Below are positions 11,766-24,900 of a stretch of 64,000 nucleotides of DNA, in pieces (within the stretch, counting starts at the first letter, position 1; the number at the start of each line of letters is the position of its first letter). The translations under genes and the position numbers were made by a program. The notes under the pieces were generated by a model. It saw only the letters and a list, made by a program, of their open reading frames with translations, was not told where the DNA came from and did not search any database. Source of the stretch: Dioscorea cayenensis subsp. rotundata (lineage: Eukaryota; Streptophyta; Magnoliopsida; Dioscoreales; Dioscoreaceae). The DNA is taken from the NCBI RefSeq assembly GCF_009730915.1, contig NC_052474.1, positions 1,585,501-1,649,500 on the forward strand. The letters run 5' to 3'.

Positions 11766-12310
11766 TCTGTGCTAAGTCTTCTGTAAGTTGTTTCCTTTAT
11801 GTTGAAGTGTGCGATGTTATAGGTTTTGGCATGTTATCCGAAATTTTTGTTTACCAAATTTATGCTTGTTTTCTCTGTTCTTAATTTTATAATGTTTACT
11901 TGTTTCTCTTGCTTAGATATTTTATTGACCTTCTTTCACATGCACGTTTTCTTATGAGAGATGAAATTGCATACATTATATCAATCATTATACAAATAGT
12001 TGAAGGCCAGGATATAATATAGAGTTCTTTAAGTTTGTATATTGATTGAAAAAATGTTATATTTCTTTGTGTATTACTCGGTACATTTTGAACTTTCTGA
12101 ACAAGTTTATTGCACAAAAATATCTGAATGTGTCTTTATGTTGATGAAGTTTAATTCTTGACATCGTGATCGGTGCCAAATAAGTGTTGTGTATTGAATA
12201 AATGAAATGTTTTTCTTTCTATGTTGCCAGAATGATCTTGTCATGCTAAGTTCCTTTGTTGTACAGATGCTGTAGTCCCAGGTTTTTGAACTTCTGAACA
12301 AGTTCATCGT
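11766..12310. other. 3' flank of NMD3 with degenerate repeats
   Basis: AT-rich 3' UTR and intergenic DNA. A unit beginning TATCTGAATG at 12121 resembles units beginning TATCTGTAT at 14404 and 14532, beyond the LINE fragment. No coding potential was recognised. Confidence 0.4.
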
Positions 12311-14402
12311 CGCTCGAAATATTAATTTATGTTTTTCAATTTATGAACATCTTACTGGTCAGCGAGCCAATCCTCTCAAGTCTGAAATCTTTTTTCCTTC
12401 CAGATTTAATAACAGGCTTAAGGTCAGTATCTGTAATATCCTTCGTATTAAATCTGGGACTTTTCCTCTCAAATATCTGGGAGTTTTGATCTCTCCTAAG
12501 CGTCTTGCACTGACTGTTTTTCAGAATTTGCTGGATAAGATCAATAACTCCATAGCTCTTTGGAACCATTCTAGAATCTCTAAGGCTGGTAAAACTGTTC
12601 TCATTAACTCCTCCATTCTTTCTACTCCTATATACTATCTCTCAGTGTATCCTGTCCCTGACTCTGTGTTGGATGGCATTTCTAAAGCAGCTAGGTCTTT
12701 CTTTTGGGCTAAGGGTGGCAATAGAAAAGGCATGAATTCAGTGAGTTGGACAGATATTATGTTGGATAAGGCTGAGGGGGGTTTGTCTATTCGAAATCTT
12801 CGTATCTCTAAAAATTTCGTTGATGGCTAAAAAAATGTGTTCAAATATCTTAACAAGCATGATTCCATCTGGGTTGACATCCTTTACAACAAATATGGCT
12901 CTATAAATTTCTGGTCTAGTTCTATACCTGCTAGTTGCTCTTGGTTCTTTAGAGGTCTGTGCTTAACTGCTTCTCATATTAAGCCTTTCTTGTGGATGAA
13001 TAAGATTAACCCTATTTATACCAAGTTTCTTCTGGACCCCTGGTATTTTTGAGATTCCTATTGCTTTTTAAACCCTACGATCTTAACATGGATATCTCTT
13101 GAGAATTTATGCATCTCTGATTGTTTAAATGGGAACTCTTGGAATTTGAATAGCCTCCTATTGATCTTTGGTGACAACATTAATCTTACTCCTATTAAGT
13201 CTGAGAGAATCATTGCTGATTCCAATAACCTGTGGGTTTGGCTTCCTCAATCAAATAAGCACTCCATTCCTTCCAAGGTTTATCACCATCTCTGTAATGG
13301 TGATGCTTATTCTGATTCATGGGAAGGCTGGGCTATTTTATGGCATCTCAATATAGCTCCAAAGGTAAAGCATTTCATTTGGCTTCTTCTTCATAATGCT
13401 ATTAAAACCCATGAGTTCCTCTACCGATTAAACTTGGGGCCTCGCTCTTTCTGTGGTTTTTGTAATCTTGATTTTGAGACTGCAGAACATCTTTTTAATT
13501 TATGTCCAAAGGCTCAACGTATTTGGGGTTTGATTAATGCTGCTACTGGTAAAAATATTTCATTCTGCAATGATTTCACATCTGGATTCTGGCTCTGTTC
13601 TAATCAGAATAACTTTGACTTGATGTCTCAATCCTTTATTGCTGTGACTGCTTGGCTTATTTGGAAAGCAAGGTGCAATCTCATCTTCCAGAATACTCCT
13701 TTGGATTGCATTGCCCTTTCTTCACAAGCTGTGGCCCATGTCAGGGAGTACTCTTTCAATCAATCTTCTGTTATTGGTAGGAACCTTTTAATTAATAATT
13801 TCTCTTCTGCTGATGCTCCATTCCTGTTTGTTAATGCAGTCTGGAATATTGAATCTGTCAAGTCTGGAGTTGGCTTTTCCATCTCCAACTTCAACTCAAG
13901 CTTCGTTCTTGCCGGTTGCGGACCAATGATTGCAGAATCCTTTATTGTTGCTGAAGCCTGCGCCCTTCTTTTTGCGTTGCAGAGTACACTGAGTCAGAGA
14001 ATTATATGTAAACAGATTTTCCTTGCTAGCTATGATCTTTTAGCTGCCATAAACCAGAATTCCCGGCTTGCTGATTGGCGTCTTGAGACATTGATAGAGA
14101 ATATTTGCTATCATTTGGAAGAGTTCATGTTTCCCCAGATCCACATCATTCCTCTTCGTTGGATGAAGTCTTCTGTTGACTTGGCCATATTTGGTTCCAG
14201 CAAGCATGCTCTGATTTTGTATCATCAAGGAAGAGACCTTCCACATTGGCTTATGAAGCATTTTGTTTAATGCTTTCTTTAATTTTGAAGTCTGTTTTCT
14301 TTCTTTCAGATTCTATGAGACCTTGTAATATCTAGACAGTTGTAAGTTTTTTGTTTTTTGAATAAATAGCTTTCAGAGCTCTTTTCCCCCCAAAAAAAAA
14401 AA
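12311..14402 (+). mobile_element. 5'-truncated LINE (L1-type) with RNase H domain
   Basis: The element begins inside the reverse transcriptase, just past the YADD site, with LTGQRANPLKSEIFF near 12350. It continues through the RT thumb (FPLKYLGVLISPKRL; SKAGKTVLINSS). Next come the zinc-binding zf-RVT segment (CGFCNLDFETAEHLFNLCP) and an RNase H-like segment (VWNIESVKSGVGFSI, IVAEACALLFALQ). The 3' end carries an A-run at about 14389-14402 after an AATAAA-like signal at 14361. One stop near 12828 and another at about 13050 break the frame. The 5' truncation is typical of LINE insertion. It sits inside the degenerate repeat downstream of NMD3. No clear target-site duplication was found. Confidence 0.8.
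13146..14270 (+). pseudogene. LINE ORF2 C-terminal fragment (zf-RVT plus RNase H)
   Basis: The longest open piece of this LINE is 374 codons. It contains the zinc-binding box C-x2-C-x8-H-x4-C (CGFC to NLCP) about 110 residues in. An RNase H type-1-like domain of the plant non-LTR class covers the last 180 residues. Upstream pieces of the same ORF (12486-12830, 12837-13052) are separated by stop codons. It is a relic and not a cellular gene. Confidence 0.7.
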
Positions 14403-15650
14403 ATATCTGTATTTATCCTTTATGTTGAATGAAATTTCATAGATTACATCTTGTTTTGATGCAGAAAGCTGAAGAGAGCTACACGTAACTTCCTAACAGC
14501 TTTAACTTTTGTACAAATTTCATTCACAAGATATCTGTATGCATCTTTTCATTATGAATGAGACTTCATAAATTGCTTCTTATTTGAGGCAGAGTAGTTG
14601 ACAGCTTTTAGTATTATGTACTGAATAGATAATGTTCTTTTTTTGTTTTTTAATCTTGCTTCGGGTGCCATAATAATTTAAAGAGTGCTAAATTTCTTTA
14701 TTGGTGTGCATAATGAAATTTCATATGTTATTAATTTTATTTCGGAATCTTCAGTTATGGTCATGATTATCGTATTGTTTGTTGAGTGGTGGTAGCTTGA
14801 TCATCCCTGATGTGGAGCCATGTATTACATTTGTTTAGTCCTTGATTTAGTATTGGTTGGTTCCCTATTTTTCTGTCTCAATTGCATCTTCTTGATTTTT
14901 GTTTTAACGCTTTTTTTTGGAAAGATGGAAGTAATATCTGTGGTCATTACTATGATTAATATTGCCAGAAATGCAAATTAATCTGTGATGCAATGCTGTC
15001 TTTCATTCTTGAATTTCACATTTCACAGTTACAATACTCTGAATGAATTAATTATTACCCAAATTACTTGGCTTCCTGATGTGAGGCGTCTAGATATTTA
15101 TGCTATATCTGCATTACCACCATGCTCTTGAGACATGTATTGGAGCTTTGGTGCAAGCCTAAACATGGGAGTGCTGGTATTCCCTTCAATGTATTATAGC
15201 TCCTTTTGCTTAGGAATGATCCTTCTCATTAACTTTTTCCCATTTCTGTGTTTTAATTTATTTTTTAATTTTTTCAAAAAAAAAAAACATTTATTTAACT
15301 GTTATATATATATATATATATCAAATTTAAAACAGTACTCTAAAAATTCAATAGTGAGATAAAAAGGCTCAGTCAGCTAACCATTTAAGCTTGCATTGAG
15401 ATTCGTGTGAGTGGTTAATATGGATCTCCGTCCATTCAATATTCTGGATTGATGTGCACCTGTGTAGCAAGCACGTGGCGAAAGCTCGCTCTAGTGCAAA
15501 CAGAACAATGGGTGGCGGATTAACCAAAGTTTATTTGATATCTTCTTCTTCGCTTGATTTTCTAACCCTAATAAACAACCCCTGATTTCTCTCAAGCCAG
15601 CATCTCCTCTTCATCCCTCCTCTCCAATCATTCGAATCGAATCAATCGCC
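14403..15650 (+). other. Intergenic DNA and promoter of the YtxH-like gene
   Basis: AT-rich sequence. Degenerate repeat units lie at 14404 and 14532, a (TA)n run at about 15303-15322, and a telo-box-like AACCCTAA at 15564-15571 shortly before the start codon at 15651. Nothing else recognised. Confidence 0.35.
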
Positions 15651-17928
15651 ATGGCTGCTTCCTCCGCGACTCTCTCCATCTCTGGTGAGCTCCTTCTCTA
15701 TTCTATGCCCTCTTCATTTCAACTTCAACTTCAACTTCAACTTCAACTCTAGGGTTTGTTTCGCTTAGTCTCAGGTTTTTACTTCTTGAATCCGCTTGAA
15801 TGACAACTTCAATCGATCCAAATCGATGCACTTGCAGATCGCTAGTTATTGATTTCGTTTCTTTCGATTGATAGTTCTAAAGAAAAAATAAAATAAAATG
15901 CAAAGTTATGAAAGATTGTTTCTTGATTGAAGATTGTGATTAGGTTTAAGTTTAAGGCGTTGATCTTCGGTTTTGTTTCGTCTTGTGTTCGTTTTCTTGG
16001 ATTTTTCAGGTGGATCTTGTTTGAAGTTGAGTGGTCTTCAGTCTGAGAAGCTTGAAGCATTTGGCGGCCGCCGTTCACAACTTGTGGTTCGTCAGAGCTC
16101 GAAGAAGAACAATCCAGGAAGGTTGTCTGTCCGCTCTGAATACAGGTATACTACTCTTTGAACGGCTTCTTAGAGTTCATCCTCTGAAAGTAATCTTTGT
16201 TAAATGCTAGAAGTTCTCTTTCTATTGGGCATGTTATTTCTACGAAATTGCTAAAGTGTGCTCTCTTATTGAGTTCTTAATGTGCTGCACAATCAAAATA
16301 ATTTCCTTTCTCATTCAAGATTTCTTCTCGCCATCCTCTTAGGACAAGGCTTTTATTAGTAATTCCTTTTGTTTCATTTTCTAATTGATGTTTCCCTCTC
16401 TTCCCTATCCTTGTAAGTATTACAGACAGTTTACTAGATATGAGATTTCTACTGCATTTTTGTCTTCAACAAAGAAGACTTTCCACCATGAATTTGGGGG
16501 TTTGTACAACTTTCCTTGAAGTGTGAAATGAGACAGCCTTCAGTAGTTCTTCCTAAATTTTTTATTTCTTGATAAAGCTGATTGTGTTCACACTGCACAA
16601 ACCAAGGCCATACCTGTTGCTGGATGTTGCCTTTCCTTGTATTGGTTATGTTCAGTTGTCCATAATTAAATTCAGCGATATGTTCACATGAATTTTAATC
16701 AGCATCAATTCACAGAAGAACCACAGACTGCTCATATGAGTTTCTGAATCAAACTTAACTATATGTATCAAGTTCGTCATCTTAAATATTTGCATGTTAA
16801 AATGGTGACTGTATGATATGCCTTTTGGCCTTGTTTTTGGTGTGCTTTCCTTTACTCTGGTCATATTTCTATTGCAAAATGACATTGTCATTACAGTGAT
16901 TGTTTATATTTGTCTTGCATATGCAGCAATGGCTCCAGTGGTGGAAGTGGTGATTTTTTTGCTGGTTTCCTCTTAGGAGGAGCAATTTGTGGAACATTGG
17001 CATATGTCTTCGCACCTCAGGTGAACATTCTTACTTTTGTACAAAGTACATGATATCAATAAATTTTTTTTTTGGGATTATTCACTTGACTGACATTCAT
17101 GTGGCTGTCCTATGTCCATCTGTGATCTTGTCTGATTGTAATCCTCTCCTATGCTTCAAAGCATGTATCATGTCATCATTTTATGACCCTTAAATCTGTC
17201 AGTATGTTGTTTTAAGGCTTATAGTTGGATGCTCTATTTTACCGAGGAATTTAGTCTGCATGGTTTTGATGTTATGACATCATTTTCACAACTTTCCAAA
17301 TTCCAATGATGGCTAATCAACAAATTGAATGGGTTTACTGGTTACCTGTTAATTATGAGGTTGAAGATGCAACTGCTTTGTCTCTGTTGGCTTCTTGCCT
17401 GGTGAATGTTTTCCTGCTATGGGTTGTTCATTGAATGTTCTCATATTCTCTTGTTGGTGTTTTTAAATTCCGCTCTCAATACAGCGCACACTTTTTGCTG
17501 CCATTGCTTGCCTCAAGAGTGCAGGAGTACCTTTTGCATATCTGGTGATATGCACTGGGTGAAGTACAGCATTTAGGGTATCATCAGCAAGTGATTAAAG
17601 TTTCATATCCTTTGCAGATCCGAAGGTCACTGCTGAATGAAGATGAATCTGGATTTCGGAGGGCAAAGAGACCCGTCTATTATGATGAAGGTTTAGAGGT
17701 AACCACCTTTCCAGCTCCACTGCCTCTGTTTTATCTAGCATGATATAATTCTAAATATCTGTTATCAATACGGATTTTGAAAAGCAGAAGACTCGCCAGA
17801 CACTGAATGCAAAGATCAGTCAACTTAACTCGGCCATTGACAATGTCTCTTCACGCTTGAGAGGTGGTGGGAACAACCCCGTGCCAGAACCTGTTGAAGC
17901 TGACCCTGAAGTGGGAGCCACAATGTAA
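15651..17928 (+). CDS. Plastid-targeted YtxH-like membrane protein of unknown function
   Basis: A small protein of 161 residues. Five exons: 15651-15684, 16010-16145, 16927-17020, 17618-17698, 17788-17928. All have GT-AG borders and are in phase. The first 45-50 residues are rich in Ser, Arg and small residues with few acids, typical of a chloroplast transit peptide. A glycine-rich hydrophobic segment (FFAGFLLGGAICGTLAYVFAPQ region) at about residues 65-86 looks like one membrane span. A charged helical tail follows (RRSLL, KTRQTLNAKI, SAIDNVSSRLRG), ending DPEVGATM. This is the layout of YtxH-like plant proteins such as those I recall as At5g16660/At3g02900, which are placed in plastid membranes. 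The molecular role is unknown. It is tail to tail with the AIPP2-like gene. Confidence 0.85.
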
Positions 17929-18921
17929 CTGCGGTCATGAGCAGTTCAATTTTCAAATTTCATGGACATCAATTTACATCACATGTAAAAGTTTTCCTGC
18001 AAATCTTCATTGTTGGAGTTGCATGTCAGGGCTTTTCCTTGCTGTGATATTTGCAATCTAAACAGTTTTTTCCAGTTAGTTAAAGATGCGTGGATAATCT
18101 TTTGAATTTTTTTATGATAAAAAGTTTGTTTTGAGTACAATGTATAGCCTTTTGCTATCATGTAGTACCCTCTCAATTTTTAAGCCAGCCACAAAATGCT
18201 TCTTGTAGAAAGAAGTGCTTTAAGAACCAGCAAAATAAAGGACCACAAAAATAGGATTAAGTTATATACATTTGAATGACAATACTCATTTAGGCAAGGT
18301 GCGAGTTCCTAGGTATTCTCAAAGTAAGGGTGTGGTTGCGTGTCAAATTCCCCAACAAAGATGTTTAATTGATTGGGTATATCTACATGCTGAACTGGTG
18401 TCAAGCGTTCTCCGGTCTCAAATGTTCAGGAAGTCTCCAAAACTCGGGGTAACAAGAAAAACCACCTTGCAGACAGAAGCAGTCTGCCGTCGGCTAAAAT
18501 TGAAAACATACAGCTGAAGAGATATACTTCTCAATTGTCAGTTGCCGAAAGGGCTACACTAACATTTTGATCTAAAAGACAGGAACACACGTAAAATGTA
18601 TTTAAGTAATAATAAGCACAAGAAAATTTATAATTATGGGAACTTACAGAGAAACACAATTCAGAGAGTTAACACCCATGGCAGTAACAGAGCGGCCTTC
18701 TCTTATATACAACCAGCCGCGACTCTGATCTGTAAACCAAGACCTAGGGGAAAAAGGAAAGTAAAACAAATTGGGAAAAAGGTGAAGACACCCATGTTGT
18801 GCTGTTATAAACATATAGGCTAGAGGCTCCTTCTTGATTGATTATCTTCATATCAGTATATTTCTAACTAAAAACCCTTTGGTGATAATTTACAACGCAA
18901 CCAAGAAAACTCCCAGTGAAA
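17929..18921. other. Convergent intergenic region (two 3' UTRs)
   Basis: Lies between the stop of the YtxH-like gene (+) and the stop of the AIPP2-like gene (-). It should hold both 3' UTRs and polyadenylation sites. No separate gene is supported. Confidence 0.4.
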
Positions 18922-21900
18922 TCAGATGTCATTGAAGCCTCCAAATAGAAGCAAAGATGTGTTAGGTAAAAGCTGTTCTGTTCTCGGAAGGGGTTTTGCC
19001 TTCTGCTCCTTCTCCAGGACAGGAAAGCCGAGAGAGAGAGAAAGTGAAGCTGGAACATCATCATCCCCATGATTTACCCGCATCTTATTTTGATTATTTC
19101 GTCTGTCAAACAAAGGAAAGAACAGGGGCAACATCTCCTGTTTAGCAGGCTTCTTCTTGCCTCCCAAAGCTAGTTCTAGATCAGGCGAGTTATTTTCAGG
19201 GGCTTCTTCATCATCCGAAGAAAGAACATGAATGACATTCTCTGTTTCGGCACCACAAACAGAATTCAAATCCACCGGGAAGACATACCGTTCAGCACTT
19301 CTTGAGCTCTCGGCCATCATCGTCGGTTCACTAGAGATGCTATCTGTATGTAGCTGCGCGTTTGCAAAACTACCTAACAGAGGATTTATTTTGGATGATA
19401 ATCTACCACTCATATTCTCTTCTACAGAACCGCAGCTACCCGACATGCCGTTCTGCATGAAACTTCATCTTCTTGTTTTCTGTGTCATTATTTAGACATG
19501 TCAAATTTAAGCTGTCCTTCCACAACTTTGTTCCATCCATGGTCTTTGATGTTTCACCAGAAACCTGTGAGGCAGTATCCACTAACCACGAGCTTACACG
19601 TTTTCTCAGAGGCTTTGGTTCACAGCTGAGGTGGTCAGTAGTTGGCAGAAGTTTATCCTGGTCATTATCAAACAAAACGTCATTTTTCACACGGGCTGAC
19701 TTCTCCCTCATTTCTTTATTCCTAAAGCCGCATTCACTACCTGCACAATGAAGTAATACAGTAAGTACCAGGAATGCAACCAAAATTTTATTCTATGCAC
19801 TAAAACTGGAGAAAGGTCACCTTCTCTGCCATTTTTCAAAGTCCAATCAACAGGCGACGAAGGCAATGCATCATACTTGCTATCACTGAACTGTGCATTA
19901 TGTTGCTGTCCAACACCTCTTTCACCCTCAGAATAACTGCCCAAATTCATCTGCATGATCAACTGTGTTAATGCCAAGAAACAGCAGAGCATGATAGAAC
20001 ATAAAAAAGTAGATGTTACAGGCCACAAACAATGGATGCCCAGGTCAGCCTTTAATGCTAAAGTTTCAACAGAAGTTGATAATTACAGTCACTGATGATT
20101 CAGGCAGCATACATATGCAAGTTGCATAGTTCACAAGAGAACTTAATGAGCAAGAGAAGATTGTTGTTTTGCAGTAAAACAAATGTTAATGACAAGGAAC
20201 TCAATGTATAGCGATGTACATCAAGCATTATCCGCAAGGGACCACATAACGCCTGTACAGATGGATACTGGGTACATGTTCAAGAGTACCTACCTAGACT
20301 AAGGAAACATATTAAAACTATATAAAGAAATAACAATATTACACAAAGCCTTCAATAATCTAAAATATGGGGTGCATGTGGTTATTTCTCTTTAATAAAA
20401 GAAAAAGTTATGAAAAGACAATAAAATAATTGAAAAAAGGAATAAAAACAAGAACATGAAAAGATAAAGTTAGAGATCCATCCCATTCAATAAGAACTAC
20501 TGACTTGAACACTCTATCTTAATCAGCCATTCCATAAAAACAGCCCAAATGGAGCTGACTTGAGAACTACTATGCAAAATGATTTAAGATCCGAGATAGA
20601 GTATATGCAAAGCTAAGACTGTTTCTGAAAGTTGAGAGTAAACAGTGAGAAAATTAGTAAGGTTAATGTCAGATCAAAAGGTGGAAATGAATGGTTTAAA
20701 CAGAAGCACATAGAAATGATGTGACAACACTTCCCCTGAAGAATAAAATGTAAACTTAAACTTTCCAGATATGCCCACGACGAACCAGAGATAAAACCAA
20801 CCAAAAGCAAATGATTTCATAGACTTCAGAAGGTAAGCAAAATAAATTAACAAAAATAAAACCTTACCGGGTGAGTGACAACACATTCCTGCTGAAGGCA
20901 CAATTGCGGTGTGTTCATCTGAACCCCTGAATCAGGACAAGATTTTATATGAGTTTGCAGCGAGCCAGCTGTGGGACCTGATGGCCGAATAAGCAGACAT
21001 GTTTGTGTCTGGAAAATCATATCCTTATCTCCTGAAATTGAAACAGGCAGCATATCCACATCAGAACTGGACCCAGCTGCCTTTGCCTGTTGTGATATTT
21101 CAAACTTGGGTGAAGTCTTCTCGGGAATCTCATGCATATCTATATTCCTGGAGGTGGAAACTTCAGGAGCCAAGGGACAGACAGAAACAGAGACCAAAGG
21201 CTCAATCTCAAGACTGGACTGGCAAGGTTTTGGCAGGCTAGGCACTGAGTTTAAGCAATCTATGCTCCTTCCCCGAAATACACCCCAGAGGAAAAACAAA
21301 TTGTTCCAACCTGAAAAACAAAGATGATTTTGGTTATGCATGTATGTCCCAATATATAGGCATTAGTACTCAGTAGTTGCCTTAAGCCTTTTACTGAAAT
21401 GACAAATTGAACTTTTGATCCGTACGCTGGGATTTCTCTGGAAGCTTAACAGAGGGAAATATTAAAAGCTCAACCCCATCAATAATCCCTTTAAGGGCCA
21501 AGTCATTTTTCAGCATATTTTCCACCAGCTTCTTATAGTTCTTCTCATAACTGCATCAGATCAAGCAGACAAACTATGAAATATCTATACTTACCCAAGA
21601 TTTTAATGAACACAAATAACGGTACTATAGCCAAACCTTTCAATATCCTTTGCAAAGAAAAAAAGAGCAATATTATCTTCTTTAGGACTGGTCCTCAGAA
21701 ATGGTAGTGGCCATGTGTTTCGACTGGATACTTCTTCCAAAATGACTTTGCCAGGAAACTTGGTCACAACTTCAAGTACTTTAGGTGATGCACATGTTGA
21801 CAAGTGAGCTTGAACACCATTAAATGGTTCAGGAAGTCTAGCGGATCCCAGCACCTCAAAATCACCTCTGCAAGGTAAAAGAAAGGAAACACAATTCAGC

Positions 21901-24900
21901 TAAATGCTAAAAAAGGTCATTAGATTCATTGAGGTTGGAAAATATGATCAAGTGGCAACATAAACAGTAAGAGGAATTAATCATACTGCCATATGTATTC
22001 CAGCTCTGGAAACACAGAAACTCTTAATGGATCTTCAAGTGCAGAAGCACAATCAGGATGCATTTGACCAAAAGACTTCAAAGTCGATTTCTCCAAATTG
22101 CTGTTTGACTCTCCAGTTCCACCAGTGCTGGCTTCCACCAGACGCATGCCTTGCTGCTTTACATTGCTGGCACTTCCAGTTCTGCCAGGACCAGCATCAG
22201 AACTTCTAAAAGCCTCCGGCTGATCACTTGTACTCTCCAGGGAAGTCAAATTCCTCGCCGAACTTGAGCAATTTGGTGAAATATTTCTAGACTCTACTTC
22301 ACTTGCCACCGCTGATTCCTGGGGTTGATCAAGTGATCTGATATACTTTTGCATTTTAGTCTTAGAAACAACTGCTTCTACTGCATCTTTCCACTTGCAA
22401 TTTTTGCTGGTCCACTCCTTCGAACAACGGTCAGCAGATGGTTTCAGAGCAGAAACACGAAACTTGTCAATGGAACAGTGCTGAGTAGCATGACCTGTTT
22501 CATTGCATTTTTGGCAGCGCACTAGCCGGCAACTAGTTGCACCTACTTGCCTTGAACCATTTGAGAAACTGGAGTCCTTCATTTTCTCATCCTGTAAGGA
22601 GGATTCTGCAGCCTGAGGTAAACCGCGTAAGGGAACAGCCTCAGTGTGAATGTTTGAACTATCAACACAAGTACGAACACCTTCCTTCAAAGGAAGCATG
22701 CTTGGCTTTTGACATTCAGAACTGCAACCATTTAAAGATCGACTTCCAAAGGACTTTTGCGCATTCAATAGCCGTTTCTTCCCCTCATTGCATCCTAAAC
22801 AATAGGAAGACAATTAGTACTAACAAGAGAGACGCTTACAGAAAAAAGCAACAGAAAACAGGATGAACATATAATTAGAAATCCCTTAGCAGGAAAATAT
22901 TTGCTTGCCCGTGTCATTTGAGTCCTCAGATCCTTTGTCCGGACCAGGATTGTTTGCTTCAGACATGTTATTTCGACTTTCCATGGTAAGGAGAAGGCTT
23001 CAGGTCTGACTTTGAAGTAACTCCAGTATTTAATATTGATGCTGGACTAGCAAAGGTACGGTCCAACTTGAAGGAACTTTTCTTTTCTAGAGAATTTCTT
23101 TCCTTCAACTGTTTAGAAGCTCTTGAATCTTCTGCCCTGGGTGAATTAAAAGGTTGGATTTTAATTGCTTTCTCATTACCAGGGCGCCCTGAACCAACAC
23201 TTCGAAAGGATGCACTTTTACCCATTGTCCTGACAACTCTATCTTTTCTCACATCTATGGGAGAAATCTCTTTGGGGTTTTTTAAATTTGCAGGGATTTT
23301 CTCAATGAACTGTTTTACTTTTCCTTTTGTGCCTGAGTTATTGAAAGAAAATGATCTTGATAAAGACCCTGTAACAAAAAACAGTTCAAAAGCAAGGTTA
23401 AAGACTGCCCAAGATACATATGAGAAAATATAAATTATAATAACAACGAACAAACAGATAATATATTAGTAACCATAACACTGACCTCGAGAAGTCTGGA
23501 GCAGGGTTTGGTATTTGGAGGGATTAGAACCAGATGTTTGCGCACGAGCAAGTGCTTTAGGACTATTTACAGTTTGATTTACAGAGGATGATCCTGTCTT
23601 GGCTGGATTAGCTTTTTCTGCATCCAGGTTCTTAAATGAACTCTCTCGAGATAAGGCAATTCTTTTTCTTGGGCTTGCTGTCCCTATGGTCCCATCATTT
23701 GATTCAGAAAGCCTTTTATTATTCATGGAAAACACCTCCAAATTATCATCGTGATTCTTAGAAGAGAACTTTGGACTGTGTATTCCCTTAAGAACCCCTT
23801 TCACTTCTTGATCTGCTGCCTTCATCTCTAACTTAGGCAAAAGCTTAAGGTGGGAGGTTCTTTCAGAGTTTTCTCTATCTTTCATGGATTGAAATTTCGA
23901 CACTGCAGGTAATTCCTCAGTTTTATCTACTTTCTTGTTTTCAGCATCCTCCTTAAGCTTACATTCTTCACATAACCACTCACTTTCTGGAACTTTCACC
24001 ATCATTATCCGCATGCAGTAACTGCTCAACAGCAGGCAATCAATGTGTTGTACTCAGTTAGTATTCAACTGAGTAAATAAAGTAAAAGCACAAAGACGAG
24101 TTCAAAATCAGAAGGCCTTACATGTGCTCAGCTCCATCACTGCATCTACCACAGATGGCAAGACACTCCTCTCGACCTGCATCACCACATATATCACAGA
24201 CTTTTACCTGTATCACAACATTAGAAATCAGGCATCCTGAGCCAAAATGGGAAAACATGAAAAAACAAGCAGCGATCTATTCAAAAATTTATTATGCTAA
24301 AAGATAACAGATGGGCATAAAATGCAGGAACAAAATGCAGGAGGTGAAGAAAAATTATAGCTTGATCATGAATGCAAAGCTAAGGCACAACAAGGACATT
24401 ATTTGGCAAATAAAAAGGTCCTTGCGAATAAAAAAATAAGGGATAAGCAAAAGAATACATACATCCTCTATGTCGGATACAGAATTTTCACGTTCATTTG
24501 TTTGCTGATGCTGCTTTGCAGACCCCTGAATTTTTGAAGTCTCCATTGGGAGTACTTGACTTCTCAGATGGCTCAATCCTTGTACTACGCTGAACATCCT
24601 CAAGCCTTTCATTAGGGATGTTCTCAGTTTCCTTGGAACTTTCAGATTCTAATCGAGGACAATTGCTCTCAAGAGCTCCTAATGAAGAATTGCCTTTGAT
24701 TTGGCATGCTTTGCCCTCTGGATGGCTGGTTTGCATTGTTCCTTCAATACTGCTCGATACTATTGGTGCTCCTAATGAAAATTCTACCTTCTCCTTGAGA
24801 TAGTCAGAAGGCTCGCCCTGAAGTTAATGGTTTAAACTTACTTCCAGATCTTTTATATAAGAATTATGATGGGCAAAATGATTATTACATGAGGTAAAAC

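Noticed and set aside
15718-15750. Run of ACTTCA units that could suggest a CRISPR-like or regulatory array
   Set aside because: Simple 6-bp repeat within intron 1, with no spacers.
20613-20901. Small minus-strand frames between AIPP2-like exons 11 and 12
   Set aside because: Intronic AT-rich readings, with flanking exon phases already satisfied.
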